This document shows, piece after piece, positions 48,959 through 56,996 of a stretch of 64,000 nt of DNA. The DNA comes from Rhodoferax sp. AJA081-3. Lineage in GTDB: Bacteria > Pseudomonadota > Gammaproteobacteria > Burkholderiales > Burkholderiaceae_C. How positions within the stretch are numbered: the first letter of the stretch is position 1; each line of letters opens with the position of its first letter. The DNA lies in assembly GCF_017798165.1 (NCBI RefSeq), contig NZ_CP059068.1, positions 372,001 to 436,000 on the forward strand, given 5' to 3'. Made by a program: the position numbers and the translations under genes. The notes beneath the pieces are model-generated. The model saw only the letters and a program-made list of their open reading frames with translations. It had not been told where the DNA came from and did no database searches.

Positions 48959-49483
48959 ATGTTGACAGAAGACGGCAAACACCTCTACGTCAGTTATGAC
49001 GAATACCACAACCTGATCGAAAAACTAGCGATCAAGATCCACCAGTCGGGTTGGGAATTCGACACCATCCTGTGCCTGGCCCGTGGCGGCATGCGCCCAG
49101 GTGACATCCTGTCGCGCGTGTTTGACAAGCCCCTGGCCATCATGTCCACCAGCTCTTACCGTGCCGAGGCTGGTACGCAGCAGGGCAAGCTGGATATTGC
49201 ACGTTACATCACCACACCCAAGGGCGAAATCGCCGGCCGCGTCTTGCTGGTCGACGACCTGGCCGACTCCGGCCACACGCTCAAAGCCGTTGTGCACCAG
49301 TTGAAGCACGACTACGAGCCCATCAGTGAATTGCGCAGTGCTGTGATCTGGACCAAGGCCATGTCCACGTTTGTGCCAGATTATTCGGTGGAATTTCTGC
49401 CCACCAACCCGTGGATCCACCAGCCCTTTGAAGGGTATGACGCGATGCGTCCGGAGCAGTTGATCCAGAAGTGGAGCGTGTAG
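48959..49483 (+). CDS. Purine phosphoribosyltransferase-like protein
   Basis: The 174-residue type-I PRTase has the PRPP-binding motif VLLVDDLADSGHTL and the hood-side loop LARGGMRPGDILSRV. It resembles xanthine/hypoxanthine/guanine PRTases (Xpt/Gpt class). It would salvage a purine base with PRPP to the nucleotide, which fits its place after purA. The start has AGGAGCATCCT upstream. Substrate not determined. Confidence 0.85.
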   Translation: MLTEDGKHLYVSYDEYHNLIEKLAIKIHQSGWEFDTILCLARGGMRPGDILSRVFDKPLAIMSTSSYRAEAGTQQGKLDIARYITTPKGEIAGRVLLVDDLADSGHTLKAVVHQLKHDYEPISELRSAVIWTKAMSTFVPDYSVEFLPTNPWIHQPFEGYDAMRPEQLIQKWSV

Positions 49484-49490
49484 TTTTTGT

Positions 49491-49569
49491 CCTGCCATAG
49501 TGTGCAGTGCCGGGGGCTCAGAGGCGCTTCGCTTGCCAAGTCGCCCCCGACACTGCACACCATGGCAGG
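49491..49569. repeat. Long hairpin 1 of an inverted-loop pair
   Basis: The arms at 49491-49517 and 49543-49569 are inverted repeats of 27 bases with two mismatches (25 of 27 pair). They enclose a 25-base loop at 49518-49542 beginning TCAGAGGCGC and ending CCAAGTC. The left arm begins seven bases after the stop of the phosphoribosyltransferase gene. No T-run follows, so it is not a canonical terminator. The loop is the exact reverse complement of the loop in hairpin 2. Confidence 0.9.
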
Positions 49570-49603
49570 AAGCTGCATTACTGGTAGTGGACAGCCACAA
49601 AAC

Positions 49604-49682
49604 CGCCGCAGAAGGGATAGCGCCAAGGCCGACTTGGCAAGCGAAGCGCCTCTGAGGCCTTGGCGCTATCCCTTCTGCGGCG
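49604..49682. repeat. Long hairpin 2 of an inverted-loop pair
   Basis: The arms at 49604-49630 and 49656-49682 are a perfect 27-base inverted repeat (CGCCGCAGAAGGGATAG... type). They enclose a 25-base loop at 49631-49655 beginning GACTTGGCAAG and ending CCTCTGA, exactly the reverse complement of loop 1. The stem sequence is unrelated to stem 1. It ends 43 bases before the metC start. Confidence 0.92.
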
Positions 49683-49725
49683 CGCCCGCTACGCTACGTC
49701 ACACCCAAAGAGAACGGACTTTCAC

Positions 49726-50931
49726 GTGACCCACCCCACCACCAACCTCATCCACCACCCGTACGTTCCTCCGGAAGGTTTTGAGGCCCCGCAGCCGGGC
49801 GTCTTCAAGGCATCTACCGTGTTTTTCCCGACCGTGGCCGCCATGCGCAGCCGCGAGTGGAAGGACAAAACCGCCTACACCTATGGCCTGCACGGCACGC
49901 CCACCAGCTATGCGTTGGAAGAGCGTCTGGCCACGCTGGAAGGCGGTAAGCAGTGCCTGCTGGTGCCCAGTGGCCTGGCCGCCTTGGGTCTGGTAGCCCT
50001 GTCGCTGCTCAAGAGCGGCGACGAGGTGCTGTTGCCCGACAACGTGTACGGCCCCAACAAAACCCTGGTCGAAGGCGAGTTGATGGGCTGGGGCATCACC
50101 CACCAGTATTACAACCCCATGGACCCCGAGGATCTGGAAGCCCAGATTTCCAGCCGCACCAAGCTGGTCTGGCTGGAGGCTGCGGGTTCGGTCACGCTGG
50201 AGTTTCCCAATCTGGTGGAGCTGGTGCACATCTGCCAGCGACGCAAGGTCTTGACGGCGCTGGACAACACCTGGGGTGCAGGCCTTGCCTTTGCCCCGTT
50301 TGATCTGGTGCCAGGCGCCAGCCCAGCGGTGGGTGTGGACATTTCGGCCCATGCCCTGACCAAGTACCCCAGTGGTGGTGGCGATGTGCTGATGGGCAGC
50401 GTCATCACGCGGGATGCCGGTCTGCACCTCAAGCTCAAGCTCACCCACATGCGCTTTGGCCTAGGTGTGGGTATGAACGATGTGGAACTGGTGCTGCGCT
50501 CTCTGCCGAGCATCGCACTGCGCTACCGCGCCCACGACGCCGCCACACGTGTACTGGCAGCCTGGGCGCAGACCCAGCCCGAGTTTGTACAGGTCTTGCA
50601 CCCGTCCCTGCAGGAGTCGCCAGGCCATGCCCATTGGATGGCCCTGTGCGGAGAAGCGCAGGGCAGGGCAGCAGGGCTGTTCAGTGTGATTTTGGATGCC
50701 CGGTTCACCCGGGACCAGACCGATGCATTTTGTAACGCACTCAGGCTGTTCCGCCTGGGTTATAGCTGGGGTGGCCCCATCAGCCTGGTGGTGCCTTACG
50801 ATCTGGACAGCATGCGTTCGGGTTGGCCCAGCCACTTGCTGCCCGGCACGCTGGTTCGTTTCTCGGTGGGTCTGGAAGATGTGGCCGATCTGCAGACCGA
50901 CATCACACAGGCGTTGAACGTCCTGCGCTGA
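49726..50931 (+). CDS. metC: Cystathionine beta-lyase/trans-sulfuration PLP enzyme
   Basis: The 401-residue enzyme of the Cys/Met metabolism PLP family starts at a GTG (49726, MTHPTTNLIHHPYVPPEGF); the frame upstream to 49660 lies in hairpin 2. PLP-lysine is in SAHALTKYPSGG; other family features are YGLHGTPTSYALEERLATLEGG, DNTWGAGLAFAPFDLG-like and SLVVPYDLDSMR. It cleaves cystathionine to homocysteine, pyruvate and ammonia. Substrate is inferred from closest overall pattern (MetC rather than MetB); gamma-lyase remains possible. The twin hairpins lie between it and the previous gene. Confidence 0.9.
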   Translation: MTHPTTNLIHHPYVPPEGFEAPQPGVFKASTVFFPTVAAMRSREWKDKTAYTYGLHGTPTSYALEERLATLEGGKQCLLVPSGLAALGLVALSLLKSGDEVLLPDNVYGPNKTLVEGELMGWGITHQYYNPMDPEDLEAQISSRTKLVWLEAAGSVTLEFPNLVELVHICQRRKVLTALDNTWGAGLAFAPFDLVPGASPAVGVDISAHALTKYPSGGGDVLMGSVITRDAGLHLKLKLTHMRFGLGVGMNDVELVLRSLPSIALRYRAHDAATRVLAAWAQTQPEFVQVLHPSLQESPGHAHWMALCGEAQGRAAGLFSVILDARFTRDQTDAFCNALRLFRLGYSWGGPISLVVPYDLDSMRSGWPSHLLPGTLVRFSVGLEDVADLQTDITQALNVLR

Positions 50932-50947
50932 GTGTTGCCTAACCAGC

Positions 50948-50976
50948 GCCTGCACCGCGCAGGCTCTGCGCGTTTT
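50948..50976 (+). terminator. Terminator after metC
   Basis: CGCGCA (50956-50961) pairs with TGCGCG (50967-50972) over a five-base loop, followed by TTTT. A competing stem, GCCTGC (50948-50953) with GCAGGC (50959-50964), overlaps it. Outside them TTGCCTA and TAGGCAA also pair. The first stem with its T-run is the likely terminator. Confidence 0.6.
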
Positions 50977-51018
50977 CCTCAGTAGGCAAAGGCCCACAGC
51001 CACTTTAAGCTGTCGGCC

Positions 51019-51870
51019 ATGCAGAGCACAGACACCACAGACCACATGGAGCAGACGCAGGCCATGCAGCCTGCGCCCTATGTGCCACCACCCTCCGGCG
51101 CACCGCGCAAGACCATTGTTGCGCTCACCTGGGGCCAACCCTTTGTCTGGTTGCGCAAAGGTGCTGTCGACCTGCTGGCACACCCCGGTATCGCTGCCTT
51201 TTATGGTGTGGCTTTCTGCACCATGGCCATAGTGTTGGCGGCGGTGTTCCGCGCCAAACCCGAATACACCATGTCCATCGCCTCGGGCTGCCTGCTGGTG
51301 GGGCCGTTTCTGGCCATGGGTTTGTACGAAGTGAGCCGCCGGCGTGAGCTGGGCATTGCGCCAGAGCTTGGGGCATCTGTGACCTGTTGGGATCGCCATT
51401 TGGCCAGCATGGGGCTGCTGGTCTTGGTTCTGGTGGTTCTGGAACTGTTGTGGGGCAGGGCATCACTGGTGGTGTTCGCGGTGTTTTTTAATACCGGCAT
51501 GCCGTCCACCACGGGCGTATTACAGGCGGTGTTCAACCCGCAGAATTGGGAGTTTGTAGCCGCCTATGCCGCCGTGGGTGGTGCATTTGCCATGCTGGTG
51601 TTTTCTACCGCGGTGGTGTCTATCCCCATGATTTTGGATCGGGATACCGATGCCATCTCTGCGGCTATCACCAGCTTGGAAGTCGTGTTCAACAACACCG
51701 GCGTGATGGTGTTGTGGGGCCTGTTGCTGACCACCTTGGTGGTGTTGGCCATGTTGTTGCCCTGGAGTCTAGGCTTGTTGGTGGTGGGGCCCTGGCTGGG
51801 TCACGCAAGCTGGCATGCCTACCGCGGCAGTGTGGCCTGGCCCGCTGAATCGGCAGTTGCTGGGGGCTGA
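51019..51870 (+). CDS. DUF2189-family integral membrane protein
   Basis: The 283-residue protein has a soluble N-terminus of about 60 residues and then about six membrane helices. The DUF2189 mark GPFLAMGLYEVSRRRELG is clear, as is LLAHPGIAAFYGVAFC. Similar proteins are encoded near cytochrome or electron-transport genes in proteobacteria; no role is established. The first start (MQSTDTTDHMEQ) has no strong ribosome site; the ATG at 51046 (MEQTQAMQP) is an alternative. Confidence 0.85.
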   Translation: MQSTDTTDHMEQTQAMQPAPYVPPPSGAPRKTIVALTWGQPFVWLRKGAVDLLAHPGIAAFYGVAFCTMAIVLAAVFRAKPEYTMSIASGCLLVGPFLAMGLYEVSRRRELGIAPELGASVTCWDRHLASMGLLVLVLVVLELLWGRASLVVFAVFFNTGMPSTTGVLQAVFNPQNWEFVAAYAAVGGAFAMLVFSTAVVSIPMILDRDTDAISAAITSLEVVFNNTGVMVLWGLLLTTLVVLAMLLPWSLGLLVVGPWLGHASWHAYRGSVAWPAESAVAGG

Positions 51871-51905
51871 GGTGGTAAAGTGTCGCCAACAACAGAAAGT
51901 ACACC

Positions 51906-52094
51906 TTGGCAACACCCAACTACGGCTACGAAAAACGTCAGAAAGAACTGGCAAAGAAGAAGAAGAAAGAAGAAAAGCTCAAGGAGAAGAATGAGCGCAA
52001 AGCCCACGGCCCTGGCGACGACGGCATGGCCGGGCCCGGTGACACCACATCCCCTGCGGATGAGGGGGCGGCACCCGGCCCACAGGGCGGTTAA
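51906..52094 (+). CDS. Small basic/acidic conserved protein, 62 residues
   Basis: A TTG start at 51906 opens MATPNYGYEKRQKELAKKKKKEEKLKEKNERK, with the Lys-rich middle and a Gly/Pro/Asp tail (to EGAAPGPQGG). I recognise the MATPNYGYEKRQ start from small conserved Burkholderiales hypothetical proteins. The first half is probably a charged helix; no function is known. It overlaps the end of the convergent mnmH by four bases. The start lies 35 bases after the DUF2189 stop. Confidence 0.7.
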   Translation: MATPNYGYEKRQKELAKKKKKEEKLKEKNERKAHGPGDDGMAGPGDTTSPADEGAAPGPQGG

Positions 52095-53182
52095 GTTTGC
52101 ACCGGTGCGGGGGGCTGCACAGCCCCCATGTCTTGCACCATACGCTGCGCCAGTTCACCCATCGACGCAAGTGATCGGTCCCCCGGCGTAATGGCCATAG
52201 CCCGTGGGTACTGCACAAAATTGCGCTGCATGGATTGCAGGTACACCGGGTCGTAGTGCTGCGTCAGCAGGTCTTGCACGACTGGCGCAAAATTGCCCGC
52301 GGCGACCTGGTCTTTCCATGCCTGCACCACGGCCTTGCCGCGAAAGTCTGCCAGTACATCCAGGCGTTCGCAGAAGTGCGCGCTGTCCCTGACAAAGAAG
52401 TCGTAGTCTTCTAGTAACAAGGCCACACGTTCGGTCATGGGCAATGTCAGGTCCCAGCAGGGGCTGGCGCGCATACGCTCCACCAGAGCGGTTGGCACGG
52501 ACACATTGCCCACCTTTTTGCTCTCACTTTCCACAAACACCGGGCGCAGCGGGTCAAACCGGCGCAGGGCATCCCATATCAGGGTGTCAAAACGTTTTTG
52601 TGTGGGCTGTGTCTGCCCGGGAAGGGCACCCAGCACCGAACTGCGGTGCCGCGCCAATGCCTCCAGATCCAGCACCTGGGCGCCAGCCGCTGCAAGGGCT
52701 TGCAACAGCCGTGTCTTGCCCGATCCGGTGGTGCCGCACACGACTTGAAAATTCAAATGCAACACTTTCTCGACAATGTCCAATAGCATGGCCGCCCTGA
52801 AGGCCTTGTAGCCACCCTCCACCAGGGTGACCCTGAAACCGATCTGGTCCAGTATCAGAGACAGCGAACCGCTGCGCTTGCCACCGCGCCAGCAGTAGGC
52901 CAGTGGTTTCCAGTCCTTGGGCTTGGCAATGACCTCGCGCTCAATATGGTTGGCAATATTGCGCGCTGCAATGGCCGCGCCGCGTTTCTTGGCCTCGAAC
53001 TGGTTGACCTGCACATACATGGTGCCGACCAGCTTGCGCTCTTCGTCGTTCAGCGTGGGCCAGTTCACTGCGCCAGGCAAGTGGTCCAGCGCAAACTCGC
53101 TCTCGCTGCGGGCATCGATGATGGTGTCAAAACCATCCATTTGTGCCAACAGCGCAGCAGCGGGCAGTATTTGAAGGCTCAT
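52091..53182 (-). CDS. mnmH: tRNA 2-selenouridine synthase MnmH (SelU/YbbB)
   Basis: The 363-residue protein starts at the ATG at 53182 (MSLQILPAAALLAQMDG), inside the tesA stop (ATGA overlap), so translation is coupled to tesA. An N-terminal rhodanese domain has the catalytic Cys97 in YCWRGGKRSGSLSL, and a C-terminal P-loop domain has GTTGSGKTRLLQAL. It replaces sulfur by selenium, via geranylation, in 2-thiouridine at tRNA position 34. It needs selenophosphate (SelD), which is not in the window. Confidence 0.93.
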   Translation of the reverse strand: MSLQILPAAALLAQMDGFDTIIDARSESEFALDHLPGAVNWPTLNDEERKLVGTMYVQVNQFEAKKRGAAIAARNIANHIEREVIAKPKDWKPLAYCWRGGKRSGSLSLILDQIGFRVTLVEGGYKAFRAAMLLDIVEKVLHLNFQVVCGTTGSGKTRLLQALAAAGAQVLDLEALARHRSSVLGALPGQTQPTQKRFDTLIWDALRRFDPLRPVFVESESKKVGNVSVPTALVERMRASPCWDLTLPMTERVALLLEDYDFFVRDSAHFCERLDVLADFRGKAVVQAWKDQVAAGNFAPVVQDLLTQHYDPVYLQSMQRNFVQYPRAMAITPGDRSLASMGELAQRMVQDMGAVQPPAPVQT

Positions 53183-53826
53183 GACAGCTGCTTTTTCACG
53201 GCGGGCCACACATTGTTCAGTATGGTGGGGTGGGCGGCCTCCGTCGGGTGTATGCGGTCGTTCTGGAACAGGCGCAGCGCGTCCGGACCATCCGCCACGT
53301 CCTTCAACAGAAAGGGCACCAGGCCGGTTTTGTGGGTCTTGGCAACGGTGGCAAACAGCGCGGCGAAACGATCCGCATAGTCCTGGCCGTAGTTGGGCGG
53401 CATCTGCATGCCCAGCAGCAGCACCTTGGCCTTGGTGGCTTGGGCCGCCTGGGTCATAGCCTGCAGGTTGTCTTGGGTCATGGTCAGTGGCAGGCCGCGC
53501 AGTGCATCGTTGCCGCCCAACTCGATGATGACCACGGTGGGCTTGTGTTTGGCCAGCAGGGCCGGCAGACGTGACCGCCCGCCAGACGTGGTGTCACCGC
53601 TGATGCTGGCATTGATGACGGTGGCGGCAATCTTTTCCTGCACCAGGCGTTGCTCCATCAGCGCCACCCAGCCGGTGCCGCGTTTGAGGCCATACTCGGC
53701 ACTGAGGGAGTCACCCACAACCAGAATGGTGGCGGGTGTGCGGGCCGGCGGCTGGGCTGCTTCTGCGGGTAAAAACCCCGCGAGCCCGGCCAACAGGCCA
53801 AGCGCGATACAGTGTCGACGAACCAA
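53179..53826 (-). CDS. tesA: Arylesterase/thioesterase I-like SGNH hydrolase (TesA)
   Basis: About 215 residues from a TTG start at 53826 (MVRRHCIALGLLAGLAGF, a good signal peptide); an ATG at 53853 adds nine residues but has no ribosome site and would overlap the divergent ybbA start. SGNH blocks are visible: GDSLSAEYGL (nucleophile Ser), SGDTTSGG with its Gly, LGGNDALRG with Asn, and DRIHPTEAAH with the Asp/His. It is a periplasmic esterase/thioesterase/lysophospholipase. Divergent ybbA is the usual neighbour. Confidence 0.9.
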   Translation of the reverse strand: MVRRHCIALGLLAGLAGFLPAEAAQPPARTPATILVVGDSLSAEYGLKRGTGWVALMEQRLVQEKIAATVINASISGDTTSGGRSRLPALLAKHKPTVVIIELGGNDALRGLPLTMTQDNLQAMTQAAQATKAKVLLLGMQMPPNYGQDYADRFAALFATVAKTHKTGLVPFLLKDVADGPDALRLFQNDRIHPTEAAHPTILNNVWPAVKKQLS

Positions 53827-53836
53827 AGAGAGCCCT

Positions 53837-54508
53837 ATGAGTGAAGAAGTCATTATTTCTGTTGAACACGTTTGCAAGTCGGTGACCGATTCCACCGGCA
53901 CGCTAGAGATTCTGCGCGATATCGATTTTGCGCTCAAAGCCCGCGAGACCGCCGCCATTGTTGGCGCATCGGGTTCGGGCAAGAGCACCTTGCTGTCCAT
54001 CATCGCCGGTTTGGATACCCCCACCACCGGCACGGTGCATTTGGCGGGCACCGACCTGTTTGCGATGGATGAGGACGCCCGGGCGGGCCTGCGCGCCAGC
54101 AAGGTCGGTTTTGTCTTCCAAAGTTTTCAATTGCTGGGCAACCTTACGGCTCTGGAAAACGTCATGCTGCCCCTCGAACTGGCTGCGCGCAAAGACGCAC
54201 GCCAGGCCGCCACCGACATGCTGGCCCGCGTGGGGCTGTCGCAGCGACTGTCGTCTTACCCCAAGGTGCTCAGCGGGGGTGAACAGCAACGCGTGGCGCT
54301 GGCCCGTGCCTTTGTGGTGCACCCGGCCGTGCTGCTGGCCGACGAGCCCACCGGCAGCCTTGACTTTGCCACCGGCGAGAAGATCATGGAGCTGATGTTT
54401 GAACTGAACCGCGAGTTGGGGACAACGCTGGTATTGGTAACCCACGACCGGGCCATTGCCGCGCGCTGCGACCGGCGCATCACGATTGAAGCAGGCCGCG
54501 TGGTCTAA
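53837..54508 (+). CDS. ybbA: ABC transporter ATP-binding protein (YbbA/LolD-like)
   Basis: The 223-residue ATPase has Walker A GASGSGKST, Q-loop FVFQSFQLLGNLTALENVMLP, signature LSGGEQQRVALARA, Walker B AVLLADEPTGSLD and H-loop LVTHDRAIA. The MacB/LolD-type sequence implies an FtsX-like permease partner (YbbP), but none follows; rlmB comes instead. The start ATG at 53837 has AAAGAGAGCCCT upstream. It is divergent from tesA with the two starts only 10 bases apart. Confidence 0.9.
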   Translation: MSEEVIISVEHVCKSVTDSTGTLEILRDIDFALKARETAAIVGASGSGKSTLLSIIAGLDTPTTGTVHLAGTDLFAMDEDARAGLRASKVGFVFQSFQLLGNLTALENVMLPLELAARKDARQAATDMLARVGLSQRLSSYPKVLSGGEQQRVALARAFVVHPAVLLADEPTGSLDFATGEKIMELMFELNRELGTTLVLVTHDRAIAARCDRRITIEAGRVV

Positions 54509-54548
54509 GGACAGAATGGAGGCAGGCGAGGGCGGCGATAATCCCCCC

Positions 54549-55319
54549 ATGTCATCCCCCAAAGTCCTCTTCGGCTTCCATGCCCTGGGCGTGCGCCTCA
54601 AAACAGCGCCCCAATCCATCATCGAAATCTATTTCGAACCCACGCGGCGTGATGCCCGTATGCGCAGTTTTCTGGACCGTGCCAATGAGGCCGGTGTCAA
54701 ACTGATCGAATCCGACGGAGTTCGCCTGTCCAAGATGTGCGGCGGCCACGGCCACCAGGGCATCGCGGCCAAGGTGCAGGCCATCGCCCAAGTGCATTCG
54801 CTGGACGAATTGCTGGAAGACCTGGAGGCTGCCAATGCCGAGTTGCCGGTCGAACAACGCACCCAACCGCTGATTCTTGTCTTGGACGGCGTCACCGATC
54901 CGCACAACCTGGGCGCCTGCCTGCGGGTGGCCGATGGTGCCGGTGCCCACGCCGTGATCGCCCCCAAGGACCATGCCGCCGGCATCAACGCCACGGTGGC
55001 CAAGGTGGCCAGCGGTGCGGCGGAGACCGTGCCCTATTTCATGGTCACCAACCTGGCGCGTACCTTGAACGAGCTGAAGGAACGCAACATCTGGATCATT
55101 GGCACCAGCGACCAGGCACCCGCCACGCTGTACCAGACGGATCTCAAGGGCCCAGTGGCCCTGGTGCTGGGTGCCGAAGGTGCAGGCATGCGCCAGCTGA
55201 CGGCCAAGACCTGTGATGCGCTGGTGAGTATTCCCATGCGCGGAGCGGTCGAGAGCCTGAACGTGTCCGTGGCCAGCGGCGTCTGCCTGTACGAGGCACT
55301 GCGCCAGCGCACGGTGTAG
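54549..55319 (+). CDS. rlmB: 23S rRNA (guanosine-2'-O-)-methyltransferase RlmB
   Basis: The 256-residue SpoU-family enzyme starts at the ATG at 54549 (MSSPKVLFGFHALGVRLK), matching the family N-terminus better than the ATG at 54516. It has an N-terminal substrate-binding domain and the knotted SPOUT domain with motif 1 LDGVTDPHNLGACLRVADG, motif 2 LVLGAEGAGMRQLT and motif 3 SIPMRGAVESLNVSVASGV. It methylates G2251 of 23S rRNA. Confidence 0.94.
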   Translation: MSSPKVLFGFHALGVRLKTAPQSIIEIYFEPTRRDARMRSFLDRANEAGVKLIESDGVRLSKMCGGHGHQGIAAKVQAIAQVHSLDELLEDLEAANAELPVEQRTQPLILVLDGVTDPHNLGACLRVADGAGAHAVIAPKDHAAGINATVAKVASGAAETVPYFMVTNLARTLNELKERNIWIIGTSDQAPATLYQTDLKGPVALVLGAEGAGMRQLTAKTCDALVSIPMRGAVESLNVSVASGVCLYEALRQRTV

Positions 55320-55328
55320 GGGTAGCAA

Positions 55329-55688
55329 ATGGACGCTATTAAATCAAGAGCACTTGGTCTAGTAATGACGGGGGCTACAGCCCTATTTCTCTTAAGCGCT
55401 TGCACCCAGGAGCAGCAGAACAAGATCAGCCGCGATATCCAAAACTGGACCGGCACCAACGGCGTGCTGGAGATCTATGCCGGTGACAAGTTGGTGCGCC
55501 GCTTCATCAAGATCGACAAGCTCTCCACCGCCCTGGGTACCGAGGACGGCAAACCCAGGCCCTACCGTTTTGGTTATGGCGTGCTGGATGAAAACCTGAA
55601 CATGCTGGCCGACCCGGGCGAGAAAAAGGTGTACTTCGAAATCAGCGACTACGCGGGCAACTACGTGTTTTTCGAGAGCCCGCGTTAA
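55329..55688 (+). CDS. Small lipoprotein, unknown function; signal peptide overlaps a dispersed repeat
   Basis: The 119-residue protein has the signal MDAIKSRALGLVMTGATALF with lipobox LLSAC (Cys25) and a small mature domain (NKISRDIQNWTGTNGVLEIY, then DKLVRRFIKIDKLSTALGTE, ending SDYAGNYVFFESPR). I do not recognise a named family, though it looks like a conserved Comamonadaceae lipoprotein. The DNA for codons 2-18 matches the intergenic repeat with core ACGGGGGCTA. It follows rlmB by nine bases and is convergent with the chromate transporter genes. Confidence 0.7.
   Translation: MDAIKSRALGLVMTGATALFLLSACTQEQQNKISRDIQNWTGTNGVLEIYAGDKLVRRFIKIDKLSTALGTEDGKPRPYRFGYGVLDENLNMLADPGEKKVYFEISDYAGNYVFFESPR
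55330..55385 (+). repeat. Dispersed repeat with core ACGGGGGCTA, copy D, inside a coding region
   Basis: GCTATTAAAT (55335-55344), a middle block GAGCACTTGGTCTAG, then AATGACGGGGGCTA (55364-55377) and CAGCC follow the order of copies A-C. It lies exactly over the N-terminal signal-peptide codons of the lipoprotein at 55329. Confidence 0.55.
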
Positions 55689-55692
55689 GCCG

Positions 55693-56289
55693 TCACACCC
55701 ATCCTAAGGCGCCCAAGGCGGCGCCCGCCCCCAACAGCCACAGCATATGCAGCTTGGTGTGCCACACCAGCAGGGTGGTCACCACCGTTACCAGCCACAA
55801 ATGCCAATGCTCCAGCGGCTTGCCGTGGCTGGCCGCCAGAATCCAGCCGGTGGCGACCAGCAGGGCAATAACGATGGGCGCCATGCCCTGCTTGAAGGCG
55901 CGCACCGCCCGCAGTTCCCGGTTTTGGTGGGCCCAGCGTGTGGCCACAAAGGTTAATGTGGAGCTGGGCAACATGATGCCCACCATGGCGACCAGCACAC
56001 CGGCCAGCGCCATCCACCAGGCCCGCGGGCCGGCACCCATCCCACCTCCGGCATTCATGCCCACATTCCAGCCCAAGAGCGCCACAAACAGCACATTCGG
56101 TCCGGGCGCCACCTGCGCCAGCGCGATGGACGAGGTGAACTGGCTGTCGCTCAACCACGTTTTTTCATCGACCAGGTAGCCGTGCATGCCCGGCGCGGTG
56201 GTGATGGCGCCGCCAATGGCCAGCAAGGACATGGACATGAAATGCAGCAGCAGTGCCATCCAGTCTGCAGCGGCAAAAGCGGCGGTCAT
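55693..56289 (-). CDS. chrA: Chromate transporter, short-chain ChrA subunit (second gene)
   Basis: The 198-residue membrane protein (ATG at 56289, MTAAFAAADWMALLLHFMSM) has a single CHR domain: SLLAIGGAITTAPGMHGYLV, then SSIALAQVAPGPNVLFVALLGWN, with about six helices. Short-chain CHR proteins work as antiparallel pairs that export chromate. It overlaps the upstream chrA half by four bases (56286-56289). Its product could also move sulfate or another oxyanion. Confidence 0.88.
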   Translation of the reverse strand: MTAAFAAADWMALLLHFMSMSLLAIGGAITTAPGMHGYLVDEKTWLSDSQFTSSIALAQVAPGPNVLFVALLGWNVGMNAGGGMGAGPRAWWMALAGVLVAMVGIMLPSSTLTFVATRWAHQNRELRAVRAFKQGMAPIVIALLVATGWILAASHGKPLEHWHLWLVTVVTTLLVWHTKLHMLWLLGAGAALGALGWV

Positions 56290-56906
56290 GGCGTGCCCTG
56301 CGTCTGCCGGGCGCTGTCCAGTTGCCGATACGCCCAGATGCAGGCCAGGCCACCGACACTCAGCAGTACCCAGACCAGTGGCAGGCGCAAGAGCGCGATG
56401 GCCACAAAACTCAGCACTGCAAAGCCCCAGCACACGGCCAGCCCCATCACATTGTTTTTCAGTGTGCCAATCAGCTTGATGCCCGTGGCCGTGATCAGGC
56501 CCGCCGCCACGGCCCCCATACCGCGCAGGGCACCTTGGGCCGCGGCGGTGTCGGCAATACCGCCAAACAGCGCTGCAACGGCCAGCACCACCACCAGCGG
56601 AAAGGTGAGCATGCCCGCCAACGCCGCAAAGGCGCCGCGCCAGCCAAAGTAGCGGTCACCAATCATCAACGACAGGTTGACCACGTTGGGGCCGGGCAAG
56701 ATTTGGGCGACGGCCCAGTCTTCCAGGAACTCTTCCTGCGTCAGCCAGCGTTTTTTCTCGACCAGCTCGCGTTGCACGATGGCCAGCACGCCGCCAAAAC
56801 CCTGCAAGGCCAGTATGGAGAAAGAGACAAAAAGGTCGGTCTTGGATTGTGGGCGCGGGTGCTGCGCCAGGCCCGCAGGCTGCGGGTCAGGTTCCTGGGA
56901 TGTCAT
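56286..56906 (-). CDS. chrA: Chromate transporter, short-chain ChrA subunit (first gene)
   Basis: The 206-residue membrane protein starts at the ATG at 56906. The CHR-domain marks are FSILALQGFGGVLAIVQREL, WLTQEEFLEDWAVAQILPGPN and GDRYFGWRGAFAALAG. With the next gene it forms the two-gene short-chain CHR pair, coupled by an ATGA overlap. No chrB-like regulator is adjacent. It is divergent from cpdB with 90 bases between them. Confidence 0.88.
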   Translation of the reverse strand: MTSQEPDPQPAGLAQHPRPQSKTDLFVSFSILALQGFGGVLAIVQRELVEKKRWLTQEEFLEDWAVAQILPGPNVVNLSLMIGDRYFGWRGAFAALAGMLTFPLVVVLAVAALFGGIADTAAAQGALRGMGAVAAGLITATGIKLIGTLKNNVMGLAVCWGFAVLSFVAIALLRLPLVWVLLSVGGLACIWAYRQLDSARQTQGTP

Positions 56907-56996
56907 GCTCTCACTTTAACGGAAATACCTGACCTTGTAGTCAGATTGGTTACAGTCGCGGATGCTTGAAAACACTGCAGTGCAGAGGAGAAAAGA

